This document shows positions 5,989 to 12,553 of a stretch of 12,553 bases of DNA, piece after piece. The notes below the pieces were generated by a model that worked only from the letters and a program-made list of their open reading frames with translations, made no database searches and was not told the DNA's origin. Origin of the DNA: an uncultured Sutterella sp. (GTDB taxonomy: Bacteria; Pseudomonadota; Gammaproteobacteria; Burkholderiales; Burkholderiaceae_F); assembly GCA_900544255.1 (NCBI GenBank), contig UQUM01000049.1:1-12553 (forward strand), read 5' to 3'. Position 1 is the stretch's first letter. Every line of letters begins with the position of its first letter. Position numbers and translations under genes: made by a program.

Positions 5989-6684
5989 ATGTCGCCGCCT
6001 GCGGTGCACCTTCGGACACGCAATAAAAAGTATGTCTACCTCGTGATGGCGATGCTGTCGTTTGCGCAGAAGTTTCCGAAGAAGACGCTCACTGTGCCCT
6101 TAAAAACGCTGAAGCTTCTCTACGGAACGGGCGTCGGCAATCAGCCCTTGAAGGGACTGCGTGAGCTCACGTGGGGGACGAACGACGCCGAGGCGCTGCC
6201 GGTGTTTGAAAGGATTGAGCCGGACAGTGTCACCAAGCCCACGAAGATCGTCGTCGCCTTTCGTACTGAACTGTTGGCAGCCGCTGCAACGATGGCGTCT
6301 GCCGATTACCGGCGAGGGTTATTTTCCGATGTTGCCGACGTGGCTCGAGCCGCTTTTGCGTTGGCGGAAATGGAAATGCTCGGCGACCTCCGGGATTGGA
6401 CGATTCCGAATCTGGCCAAAGCCTACCGAAGCCGAGCTCTCGCCACGCAGACGGCAGCAGGCAGCTCTGTTCCGAGGTACGTCCGTATTTGTCCCTTATG
6501 CGGGCACGGTATGGTGCGGCTCTTTTACGGAACCGCGCAGGATTACCGTGACTTTCTGCGAACGAGAAAGGAAAAGCCTGAGGACATTATTTTGGGTTCG
6601 CCGACAGGCGCCGAGCCTCAGCCGCGCTGGATGTGTGCGGGATGCGGTCTGAAGCTGTGGCAGATGGTTCCGAATATTCCGTAA
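5989..6684 (+). CDS. Hypothetical protein with C-terminal zinc-ribbon motif
   Basis: This is a 231-residue protein without a signal peptide or clear membrane segment, so it is probably cytoplasmic. I do not recognise its family. The C-terminal third has two CxxC pairs, C168-P-L-C171 and C216-A-G-C219, 44 residues apart, which could bind one zinc ion as a split ribbon. The N-terminus is basic (RTRNKKY) and followed by helices, and the middle (90-140) is alanine-rich and helical. Zinc binding plus basic charge makes nucleic-acid or protein binding possible, but that is only inference. The start has a good ribosome site: CGGAG lies 7 nt upstream of the ATG. It converges with brnQ, and the two stop codons are 4 bp apart within one small palindrome. 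Confidence 0.75.
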   Translation: MSPPAVHLRTRNKKYVYLVMAMLSFAQKFPKKTLTVPLKTLKLLYGTGVGNQPLKGLRELTWGTNDAEALPVFERIEPDSVTKPTKIVVAFRTELLAAAATMASADYRRGLFSDVADVARAAFALAEMEMLGDLRDWTIPNLAKAYRSRALATQTAAGSSVPRYVRICPLCGHGMVRLFYGTAQDYRDFLRTRKEKPEDIILGSPTGAEPQPRWMCAGCGLKLWQMVPNIP

Positions 6685-6694
6685 AAGCTTACGG
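6679..6694. terminator. Palindrome spanning both convergent stop codons
   Basis: CCGTAA-AAGC-TTACGG is a perfect inverted repeat containing the TAA stop of the plus-strand gene and the TAA stop of the minus-strand brnQ gene symmetrically in its arms. No T run follows. It could be a weak bidirectional terminator, but function is unproven; the symmetry itself is certain. Confidence 0.4.
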
Positions 6695-8044
6695 CCGCCC
6701 GTGTACCGCCGGAAAACGCGCCGTCAGCAACCAACCCAAGATAATCGCCGTCGCAGCGGGCGTTACCCACGCGAGGCCCTGCGTCGAACCGGGAAGGAGC
6801 GCAACGATGTGGGAGAGGCCGGGAATGGTGACGCCGAAGGCTTCAATGCCCGTGATGCCGGAAACGAGTCCCGTCACGCCGATGGTCAACCGATAAAGGA
6901 CGGTCGACGTGAGTGCCGGACGAACGAGCGACGCAACCGCCAGCACGATGAGTACGAGTGCCACGGGGTAAATGGCGATCAATACCGGAATCGAGAATTT
7001 CAAAATGAGCGTCAGCCCCGCGTTGCAGAGCACCATGCTGACGACGGCAAAAAGGAAGGCCCAACCGCGGTAGGAAAGCGCGGGGCAGATGCTGTGAAAG
7101 TAGTCCGAGCAGCAGGCAATGAGTCCCACGCAGGTATTGAAACACGCAATGAAGAACACGAGTCCGATGACGACGGTGCCCGCGGAACCGAAAAATGTAC
7201 CGGCTGCCGCCGAGAGAAGCTGAGCGCCGTTTTCAAAGGTGCCGAGCGCCGCAGCGCTCGTTCCCAACATCACGAGCGCCCCGTAAACGAAGAAAAATAG
7301 ACCGGCAGCCATCGCGCCCGCAAGTACGGTTTCTTTGACGACGGCCCGGTCAGCCGTGATGCCGAAGGCGCGGATGTTCATCGCAATGATGAGCCCGAAA
7401 TTTAACGCGGCCAGCGTGTCCATCGTCTGATAGCCGTCGATGAAGCCCGCGAAAAAGGCGTTGTCGGCGTAGCGGCCCACGGGGGCCGAAGCGGATTCCG
7501 CGGGGTTAAAGAGGCAACCGACCCAAAGAATGGCAATCAAAAAGAGGAGTGTGGGGCAGAGAAATTTTCCAAGACGCACCGTGAGTTTGTCGGGGTCGAG
7601 AGCAACCAAAAACGCCGCGGAAAAAAAGAGGACGGAATAGGCCGCCTGCAGGAGGGTGAGAACCTCAAAGCCGAAATACGTGGTGCTGAGGATTCCGGTT
7701 GCTTCCGCCAAAGGTCGTCCGATCATTTCAAACGACGTGCCGGCGGTTCTCGGAATGGCAAGACAGGGGCCGATCGAAAGGTAGATGAGAAGCGTGAAAA
7801 GCGCGGCAAATCGCGGCCCCACGCGGGAAGCCAACGGTTTTAAGCCCCCGGATTCCGCTACGGCCATGACGCCCAGAATCGGAAAACCGACGGCGGTGGT
7901 GAGAAAACCGAGAAAACCGGTAAAGGACGACGTCGCAGCTTCCGCACCGAGCCAGGGCGGAAAAATAAGGTTTCCCGCTCCGAAAAACATCGCAAAAAGC
8001 GTGAAGCCGATGAGAATGCGCTGGCGAACGGACAGTGACGACAT
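6689..8044 (-). CDS. brnQ: Branched-chain amino acid:cation symporter BrnQ
   Basis: This 451-residue inner-membrane carrier imports leucine, isoleucine and valine with a cation (LIVCS family). The hallmark first segment FAMFFGAGNLIFPP at 17-30 is intact, followed by further family blocks such as the GP-x-x-A-I-P-R-T-A segment near residues 92-101. Around twelve hydrophobic segments are visible and the length matches the family (about 430-450). The ATG at 8044 lacks a purine-rich Shine-Dalgarno; the upstream strand is CT-rich, so initiation may be inefficient or use another signal, but no better in-frame start keeps the conserved N-terminus. It lies 148 bp beyond the amtB stop with a strong terminator in between, so it should have its own promoter, which I could not identify. 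Confidence 0.94.
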   Translation of the reverse strand: MSSLSVRQRILIGFTLFAMFFGAGNLIFPPWLGAEAATSSFTGFLGFLTTAVGFPILGVMAVAESGGLKPLASRVGPRFAALFTLLIYLSIGPCLAIPRTAGTSFEMIGRPLAEATGILSTTYFGFEVLTLLQAAYSVLFFSAAFLVALDPDKLTVRLGKFLCPTLLFLIAILWVGCLFNPAESASAPVGRYADNAFFAGFIDGYQTMDTLAALNFGLIIAMNIRAFGITADRAVVKETVLAGAMAAGLFFFVYGALVMLGTSAAALGTFENGAQLLSAAAGTFFGSAGTVVIGLVFFIACFNTCVGLIACCSDYFHSICPALSYRGWAFLFAVVSMVLCNAGLTLILKFSIPVLIAIYPVALVLIVLAVASLVRPALTSTVLYRLTIGVTGLVSGITGIEAFGVTIPGLSHIVALLPGSTQGLAWVTPAATAIILGWLLTARFPAVHGRP

Positions 8045-8104
8045 AAAGCGGAAACCAGAGGAGAAAACAAAAGCCGATGGTACCTGTTTATGCGGCTCTT
8101 ACGC

Positions 8105-8166
8105 AAAAAAAAGCCCTTCGTCCGCTCACCGGTCATTAGGCGACCGTCCCCGGAGCGGGCGAAGGG
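8105..8166 (-). terminator. Rho-independent terminator of glnK-amtB
   Basis: Read on the minus strand, CCCTTCGCCCGCTC pairs with GAGCGGACGAAGGG as a 14-bp stem (8153-8166 with 8114-8127, one G-T wobble), and the loop has a further GGTC/GACC stem. Eight T (8112-8105) follow after a single C. It starts 27 bp after the amtB stop and separates it from brnQ. Confidence 0.93.
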
Positions 8167-8192
8167 TGAAGTGAAGTTGAATGGTATTCGTT

Positions 8193-9431
8193 TTAGCCGA
8201 GGCGTTCGCCGTGCTGCGTGAGGTCGAGCCCCGTGAGTTCTTCCTCAGGCGTCACGCGCAGTCCGATCGTGAAATCGATGATTTTGAGAATCAATGCACT
8301 CATAAGCCCGCCGTAAAGGAGTGTGGCGATGACGCTTGCGGCCTGAATGGAGAGCTGCGTCATCATGTCAGGAAGGGCGCTTCCCGTGACGGCGCTCGTT
8401 GCAAACACCCCGGTAAGAAGTGCTCCCACAATGCCGCCCACGCCGTGCACGCCGAAGGCATCCAAGGAATCGTCATAACCGAGAGCGCGCTTTAACGTCG
8501 TGGCGCTCCAGAAGCAGACGGCGCCGCCAACAAGCCCCATGAAGAGCGCGGGCATCGGTTCCACGAACCCGGACGCCGGAGTAATGACGACGAGTCCCGC
8601 GACTGCCCCGGAGAGCATGCCGAGAAGCGAGGGCTTGCCGCGGGAAATCCATTCGCAGGCCATCCAGGCGCAGCCCGCGGCCGCGGCGGCAATCTGCGTG
8701 ACGACGATCGCCATCACCGCACGTTCGTTTGCCGCTAAGCCGGAACCGCCGTTAAAGCCGAACCAACCGATCCAGAGGATGGAAGCCCCCACCATGGTGG
8801 CTGTGAGGTTGTAGGGGCTCATCGCTTCGCGGCCGTAACCGATGCGTTTACCGATCATGAGGCAGGCGACGAGTCCGGCAATGCCGGCGTTGATATGAAC
8901 GACGGTGCCGCCTGCGTAGTCAAGCGCTCCCAAGTCAAAGAAGAAACCGCCTTCGCACCACACCCAGTGACAGATCGGGGCGTAAACAGCGAGCGACCAG
9001 GCGAGCATAAAGACGAGCATCGCGGAAAACTTCATGCGCCCGGCAAATGACCCCGTGATGAGAGCGCCCGTCAAAACCGCAAACGTCATCTGGAAAATCA
9101 TGAAGAGGAGGGTCGGAATGGAACCCGACATCGTGTGCAGGTTGAGCCCCTTGAGAAAAATGTGATCAAAACTGCCGATCCAGGGGTTGCCCGAGGTGAA
9201 AGCGAGCGAGTAACCGACGACGACCCACAGTACCGACAAGGCGTAGCAAATGGCTGAGGACTGCGCCAGCACGGACAAGAGGTTCTTTTTGCGGCTCATG
9301 CCGCCGTAAAAAAGGGCAATGCCCGGAATGGTCATAAAAAGGACGAGCGTCGTTGCAACGAGCATCCAGGCGACGTCGGCTTTGTCGATCGTATCCGCAG
9401 CAAAAGCCGCGGGGGCGGCAACTGCCGACAA
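8193..9431 (-). CDS. amtB: Ammonium transporter AmtB, start codon problematic
   Basis: AmtB is a trimeric inner-membrane ammonium channel, blocked by GlnK when nitrogen is ample. The body is complete: ADTIDKADVAWMLVATT starts the mature protein, the twin pore histidines are in AGGTVVHIN (H179) and FGVHGVGG (H329), and eleven membrane segments fit the family. The start is the anomaly. AGGGAG followed by ATG at 9464 is ideally placed and in frame, but codon 3 is TAA (9458-9456). From there the frame is open and encodes the end of a good signal peptide (GAPLLSAVAAPAAFA before ADT). Without that ATG, the only possible starts are non-AUG, such as CTG 9434 or TTG 9431 (used here, 412 residues). This may be a nonsense mutation, reinitiation after a two-codon ORF, or a sequence error. 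glnK lies 39 bp before the disrupted ATG. Confidence 0.9.
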   Translation of the reverse strand: MSAVAAPAAFAADTIDKADVAWMLVATTLVLFMTIPGIALFYGGMSRKKNLLSVLAQSSAICYALSVLWVVVGYSLAFTSGNPWIGSFDHIFLKGLNLHTMSGSIPTLLFMIFQMTFAVLTGALITGSFAGRMKFSAMLVFMLAWSLAVYAPICHWVWCEGGFFFDLGALDYAGGTVVHINAGIAGLVACLMIGKRIGYGREAMSPYNLTATMVGASILWIGWFGFNGGSGLAANERAVMAIVVTQIAAAAAGCAWMACEWISRGKPSLLGMLSGAVAGLVVITPASGFVEPMPALFMGLVGGAVCFWSATTLKRALGYDDSLDAFGVHGVGGIVGALLTGVFATSAVTGSALPDMMTQLSIQAASVIATLLYGGLMSALILKIIDFTIGLRVTPEEELTGLDLTQHGERLG

Positions 9432-9455
9432 CAGGGGTGCCCCCGTTCGAGTGAA

Positions 9456-9464
9456 TTAGGTCAT
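9456..9464 (-). other. Two-codon ORF (ATG ACC TAA) at amtB start
   Basis: On the minus strand ATG (9464-9462), ACC and TAA (9458-9456) follow an AGGGAG ribosome site by about 9 nt. The triplets are in the amtB reading frame. If real, ribosomes would start, stop after two residues, and need to reinitiate about 24 nt downstream for transporter synthesis. Confidence 0.7.
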
Positions 9465-9503
9465 GACAGAATCTCCCTGATTTCTGTACGTTTGAAAGTG
9501 AGG

Positions 9504-9842
9504 TCAGACGGCCGCGGAATCGGTTTCGCCCGTGCGGATGCGAACCGCTCCCGCCAGATCCAGAACGAATACCTTGCCGTCGCCGATTTTCCCGGTGCGG
9601 GCGGATTTCACGATGGTTTCGACGACGGTGTCGGCAATGTCGTCATCCACCGCAACTTCAAGCTTTACTTTCGGGAGAAAATCCACGACGTATTCGGCGC
9701 CGCGGTAGAGTTCCGTGTGCCCCTTCTGGCGTCCGAACCCTTTCACTTCGCTCACGGTGAGACCGTTCACCCCGGTGTCGGCGAGGGCTTCGCGCACTTC
9801 GTCGAGCTTGAAGGGCTTGATGACGGCGATGATGTATTTCAT
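9504..9842 (-). CDS. glnK: PII nitrogen regulatory protein GlnK
   Basis: This is a 112-residue PII signal protein, the usual length. It senses 2-oxoglutarate, ATP and ADP, and blocks AmtB when nitrogen is plentiful. The start MKYIIAVIKPFKLDEVREAL is canonical. The T-loop (about 37-55, GRQKGHTELYRGAEY) contains Tyr51, the uridylylation target of GlnD, and TGKIGDGKVF at about 83-92 is the second PII signature. I chose the ATG at 9842 because AAGGA lies about 6-7 nt upstream and because the upstream extension, though open, resembles no PII sequence. Linkage to amtB and the sigma-54 promoter point to glnK, not glnB. Confidence 0.96.
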   Translation of the reverse strand: MKYIIAVIKPFKLDEVREALADTGVNGLTVSEVKGFGRQKGHTELYRGAEYVVDFLPKVKLEVAVDDDIADTVVETIVKSARTGKIGDGKVFVLDLAGAVRIRTGETDSAAV

Positions 9843-9939
9843 GTTGTTTCCTTTCTTGAGTGTTGCTTTTCTCCGTGCGGCTGTCTCTTTTGGCCTGAGG
9901 GGCGGCGGGCGGCTCGTCACGGCGGATATCGAAAGGAAA

Positions 9940-9954
9940 GCAAGGACCGTGCCA
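9940..9954 (-). promoter_or_regulatory. Sigma-54 (RpoN) promoter of glnK-amtB
   Basis: On the minus strand TGGCACG (9954-9948), four bases (GTCC) and TTGC (9943-9940, then TT) match the RpoN -24/-12 consensus, with the GG and GC elements separated by the required 10 bp. Transcription should begin about 12 bp downstream, near 9928, giving a leader of about 85 nt before glnK. NtrC would be the expected activator. I saw no convincing NtrC palindrome between here and the topB end; enhancers could lie inside topB. Confidence 0.9.
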
Positions 9955-9977
9955 GAATTTGTGAGAGCGGCCGGCAT

Positions 9978-10015
9978 AAAAAACGGTTCCGTTGTCGACG
10001 AAGACAACGGAACCG
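9978..10015 (-). terminator. Rho-independent terminator of hxlR-topB
   Basis: CGGTTCCGTTGTC (10015-10003 on the minus strand) and GACAACGGAACCG (9996-9984) form a perfect 13-bp stem with a 6-nt loop, followed by six T (9983-9978). It lies 32 bp after the topB stop and ends just upstream of the glnK promoter. Confidence 0.95.
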
Positions 10016-10047
10016 AAAAACAACGCTGAATCAGAAAAGAACAACGA

Positions 10048-11931
10048 TTACCATGCCGCCATCACGTCCGTAATTTTGTCTAATTCGGAGCGGATGAAGG
10101 CTTCGTAATCTGCGACGAAATCGTTCACGTTGCAGTCGCCTTTTTCGACGAGCTTTAACTTTTCCTCAAATTTGGCGGTCAGAACGGCGCTGCGAATCTG
10201 CGGCGATACTTTTTTCAGCAGCGAACGCCCCAAATTGGTGCAGTGCAGGATCTTGCCGTCGGCTTCGAGGTACGTTTTACGCCGAAGTTCCGAAATGATG
10301 GCGGCGCGCGTTGCAGGGGTACCGATGCCGCCCGCTTCTTTTAGCTGTGCCTGCAGCTTTTCGTCGTCAAAACTGCGCCAGATATTTTCCATGGCGGCGA
10401 TCAACGTACCTTCGGTGAAATAGGCGGGGGGCTTCGTCTGGGCTTCTTTTCCGGTGATGCCGAGAACGTCTGCCGTGTCGCCCTTTTTGAGAGCCGGGAG
10501 CTGCTGATCGTCTTCGGCGGCCTTTTTCTTTTTGTCGCCGGATTTCGGCGCCGCCGCGTAGAGCGCCTTCCATCCTTTTTTGACGACGACGTTGCCTTTC
10601 GCGGTAAAGTTCTCGCCGCCGATATTGAACTGAATCTCCGTGGCGTCGTATTCGTGCACGGGGTAAAACTGCGCGATGTAGCGTTTGGCGATGAGGCGGT
10701 ACAGATTCTTTTCTTTGTCGTTCAAACGATCCCAGGGGACGGAATTTGCGACCGGAACGATGCCGTGGTGCGCCGTGATCTTTTTGTCGTTAAAGGTCGG
10801 ACTCTTGATTTTGGAATCTGCCTTGGCAACGGCCGCAGCGGTCGCGGGGAACGTACGCGCAATGGCGGCCAACACCCCCGGGGCATCGGCGTGCTGCGAC
10901 TCCGGCAGAAAACTGCAGTCCGTACGAGGGTAGCTCGTGATCTTGTGCTCTTCGTAAAGCGACTGGCAGATGTTCAAGGTGTCTTCGGCGGTGTAGCCGA
11001 AGAGGCGGCTCGCCTCAATCTGAATGTCCGCAAGCGAATACGCTTTGGGCTGCAGTGCCTTTTTGCGTTTGGTTTCCGCCTTGAGAACCGCCGCCGTTTT
11101 TTCCTGCGAGAGTTTCTCAATGAGCGCCTTGCCGATGTCGAGATTGATAAGAAGTTTCCCTTCTTCATCCATCCCCTTCTGCCCTTCGGCGGGTTCCCAC
11201 TTTGCGGTGAAGGCTTTATCGTCGGCGCTCAACTGCGCTGAGATCGTGAGATAGGGTTGCGGCTTGAAGTTTCGCACCGCATAGTCGCGGCGGGCGACCA
11301 TGGTCAGCGTCGGCGTCTGTACGCGCCCCACGGCGATCAATTCGCCTTTGCCGAACTGCGGTTGGTTAAAAAGCGTGTAGGCGCGCGACAAATTCATCCC
11401 GAGAAGCCAGTCCGCGCGGGAGCGGCCGCGTGCGGCGTCGCGCATCCCGGCGTAGTCGGCGTTCTTTTTGAGGGCTTTGAGGCCTTTGCGGATGGAAGCG
11501 GGGTCGACCGCCGACACCCAGAAGCGTTCGACGGATTGTCGGGCGTTGAAGTGTTCGATGACTTCGTCCACCAAAAGCTGCCCTTCGCGATCCGGGTCAC
11601 CGGCGTTGACGAGGGTGTCGGCCCGCTTGATAAAGGCGCCGATGGCATTTAACTGACGCTGCACGCCGGCGTCATCGCGGGGCGCGACGATCCATTCGGA
11701 AGGGAAAATTGGCAGATCCTGAATGCGCCAAATCTTTTTCCCTTTTTTTGTGCGGGGAATGTTGTCGGGGAGGTAGTCGTCGGGCTCAGCCTGTTCCAGA
11801 AGATGCCCGAAGCACCATGTGACGACGTTGTCGTCTTTACAGGTAATGGAAGACGCGTCGCGGCGCACGACGCCGAGTTCTTCGGCAATCGCTTTTGCGA
11901 CCGACGGTTTTTCAGCAATAAAAAGTCGCAT
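10048..11931 (-). CDS. topB: DNA topoisomerase III
   Basis: This 627-residue type IA topoisomerase cuts one DNA strand and passes another, decatenating replication and recombination intermediates. The TOPRIM domain is N-terminal: MRLFIAEKPSVAKAIA with Glu7, and DPDREG at 112-117 for magnesium. The active-site tyrosine is Tyr334 in ITSYPRTDCSFLP, close to Tyr328 of the E. coli enzyme. SRADWLLGMNLSRAYT at 171-186 and VGRVQTPTL at 201-209 are further family blocks. Length is near the E. coli TopB (653). There are no C-terminal zinc-finger cysteine pairs, which also fits TopB and argues against TopA. The ATG lies 4 bp after the hxlR stop, with only a weak GGAAA ribosome site, so translation is probably coupled to hxlR. 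Confidence 0.96.
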   Translation of the reverse strand: MRLFIAEKPSVAKAIAEELGVVRRDASSITCKDDNVVTWCFGHLLEQAEPDDYLPDNIPRTKKGKKIWRIQDLPIFPSEWIVAPRDDAGVQRQLNAIGAFIKRADTLVNAGDPDREGQLLVDEVIEHFNARQSVERFWVSAVDPASIRKGLKALKKNADYAGMRDAARGRSRADWLLGMNLSRAYTLFNQPQFGKGELIAVGRVQTPTLTMVARRDYAVRNFKPQPYLTISAQLSADDKAFTAKWEPAEGQKGMDEEGKLLINLDIGKALIEKLSQEKTAAVLKAETKRKKALQPKAYSLADIQIEASRLFGYTAEDTLNICQSLYEEHKITSYPRTDCSFLPESQHADAPGVLAAIARTFPATAAAVAKADSKIKSPTFNDKKITAHHGIVPVANSVPWDRLNDKEKNLYRLIAKRYIAQFYPVHEYDATEIQFNIGGENFTAKGNVVVKKGWKALYAAAPKSGDKKKKAAEDDQQLPALKKGDTADVLGITGKEAQTKPPAYFTEGTLIAAMENIWRSFDDEKLQAQLKEAGGIGTPATRAAIISELRRKTYLEADGKILHCTNLGRSLLKKVSPQIRSAVLTAKFEEKLKLVEKGDCNVNDFVADYEAFIRSELDKITDVMAAW

Positions 11932-11935
11932 GGCG

Positions 11936-12334
11936 TCAGTTTCCGCAGCAGCAGGGACGGTGAGAAGCGTTCGCGGGTTTCATTGCGCAGTTGGGGAGCA
12001 CCCCTTGGCGCTTCAAGTAGTCCGCGCCCCAGGCGTACATCGATTCCAAAATGGGGCGGATCGACTGCCCGAGAGGCGTCAACGAATACTCGACCTTCGG
12101 GGGTACGACGGGGTAGACCTTGCGCGTAATGAGACCGTCCTGTTCGAGTTCCCTCAGTTGGTGCGTGAGCATCTTTGGGGTGGCGGACGTGACGATTTTC
12201 TTTAATTCGGAAAACCGAAGCGTCCCATCGGTGAGGTTCCAGAGAATGAGGGTTTTGTATTTGCCGCCGATGAGAGCGAGCGTCGCTTCCACCGGGCAGT
12301 GCTGCGGTTCGGCGTCAAGGTTTTCAGGTTTCAT
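11936..12334 (-). CDS. HxlR-family winged-helix transcriptional regulator
   Basis: This 132-residue winged-helix DNA-binding protein belongs to the HxlR family, whose members often sense oxidants, quinones or aldehydes through cysteine. The family pattern is clear: CPVEATLALIGGKYKTLIL at 13-31, FSELKK at 41-46, P-K-M-L-T-x-Q-L-R-E-L-E-x-D-G-L-I at 53-69 (recognition helix), and the wing ending V-E-Y-S-L-T-P-L-G at 81-89. Cys13 sits where redox-sensing members carry their conserved cysteine. An odd C-terminal tail ends in three consecutive Cys (PCCCGN). It is the first gene of an operon with topB (4-bp gap). There is no Shine-Dalgarno (CCCCC precedes the ATG). A perfect palindrome 13-28 bp upstream is a likely operator. 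Confidence 0.92.
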   Translation of the reverse strand: MKPENLDAEPQHCPVEATLALIGGKYKTLILWNLTDGTLRFSELKKIVTSATPKMLTHQLRELEQDGLITRKVYPVVPPKVEYSLTPLGQSIRPILESMYAWGADYLKRQGVLPNCAMKPANASHRPCCCGN

Positions 12335-12346
12335 GGGGGTTGTTCA

Positions 12347-12362
12347 GTATCTAAAAAGATAC
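12347..12362. promoter_or_regulatory. Palindromic candidate operator of hxlR
   Basis: GTATCT-AAAA-AGATAC is a perfect inverted repeat 13 bp before the hxlR ATG. On the minus strand it overlaps a possible -10 (GATACT), with ATGACA 15 bp upstream as a near-consensus -35. Placement over the promoter of a regulator gene fits autorepression. If that promoter is real, the transcript would have a very short leader, matching the lack of a ribosome site. Confidence 0.5.
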
Positions 12363-12398
12363 CGAGTGTCATTTTTTACAGTTCTTGTTAAAAAGATT

Positions 12399-12553
12399 CT
12401 AACTGATTAAAGTGCACCCTACACCATTTGGGAATCCTTCACCGTCAACCACCCCTGCCTGAAGGCAGAGGCTTGTGAAAGCAAGCCTTGATTGACTAGC
12501 CCCAGTGAGGAAACGAACTACGTTGGTTGGGAATGTATAGGCACCGCGGGATG
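12399..12553 (-). mobile_element. Probable tnpB-side end of an IS200/IS605-type element (partial)
   Basis: On the minus strand, two adjacent hairpins (AGGCTTG/CAAGCCT, 12488-12469, and CTGCCT-TC-AGGCAG, 12468-12455) are followed by GGGTGGTTGAC. This resembles the conserved right-end/guide-RNA hairpin that follows tnpB in IS200/IS605 elements, as I recall it. One minus-strand frame is open from the window edge to a TAG at 12399-12401 and could be the C-terminus of a TnpB-like protein overlapping the hairpins, but 51 codons are too few to identify it. If correct, the element extends rightward beyond the window and its guide would be copied from sequence just left of about 12440. It could instead be an unrelated structured intergenic sequence. 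Confidence 0.42.

Noticed and set aside
9843..10007. A 55-residue N-terminal extension of GlnK
   Set aside because: It is unrelated to PII proteins, would begin upstream of the sigma-54 promoter, and GlnK has its own ribosome site and canonical start.
10225..10250. Half-site TGCACCA inside topB as an NtrC enhancer
   Set aside because: Only one half matches; the second arm (expected TGGTGCA after five bases) is absent.
1..12553. CRISPR array, tRNA or rRNA genes
   Set aside because: I saw no regularly spaced direct repeats and no cloverleaf or rRNA-like sequence on either strand by eye; a covariance-model scan was not possible here.

Overview
The window looks like chromosomal DNA of a Gram-negative betaproteobacterium, probably Burkholderiales and perhaps a Sutterella-type gut lineage. 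The basis is a Burkholderia/Neisseria-type general porin, a glnK-amtB pair behind a near-perfect sigma-54 promoter, and moderately GC-rich coding sequence. The genus is an inference; nothing in the window proves it.

Layout, left to right. Positions 1-111 hold no recognisable gene but contain an uninterrupted run of 17 C (63-79). Two unknown exported proteins follow on the minus strand, a cysteine-rich lipoprotein (954-1460) and a periplasmic protein (112-948), in a tight operon. A SIMPL-domain protein (1662-2375, plus) converges on a large membrane O-acyltransferase with an SGNH domain (2448-4328, minus), with a strong hairpin between them. A 445-bp divergent region carries a good sigma-70 promoter for the acyltransferase and a long, structured leader with a C9 run for a highly expressed porin (4774-5895, plus). 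Next come an unknown zinc-ribbon protein (5989-6684, plus) and, convergent with it, a BrnQ branched-chain amino acid carrier (6689-8044, minus). The nitrogen operon glnK-amtB (9842-8193, minus) follows, then an hxlR-topB operon (12334-10048, minus). At the right edge (about 12399-12553) there is a hairpin-rich sequence resembling the tnpB-side end of an IS200/IS605-type element.

Two themes stand out. First, there are three long poly-C/poly-G runs of the kind used for phase variation by slipped-strand mispairing. The G8/C8 run lies in codons 3-5 of the surface acyltransferase, and either +1 or -1 gives a stop within 17 codons, so this is a predicted ON/OFF switch. The C9 run lies upstream of the porin, and the C17 run is intergenic. 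Together they suggest a variable cell surface. Second, amtB has a well-placed Shine-Dalgarno and ATG followed in frame by ACC and a TAA stop, while the rest of its signal peptide and the whole transporter are open. Either amtB starts at a non-AUG codon or by reinitiation, or this copy carries a nonsense mutation or sequence error.

The glnK-amtB operon should respond to nitrogen limitation through RpoN. The hxlR gene has a perfect palindrome just upstream of its start and probably regulates itself and topB.
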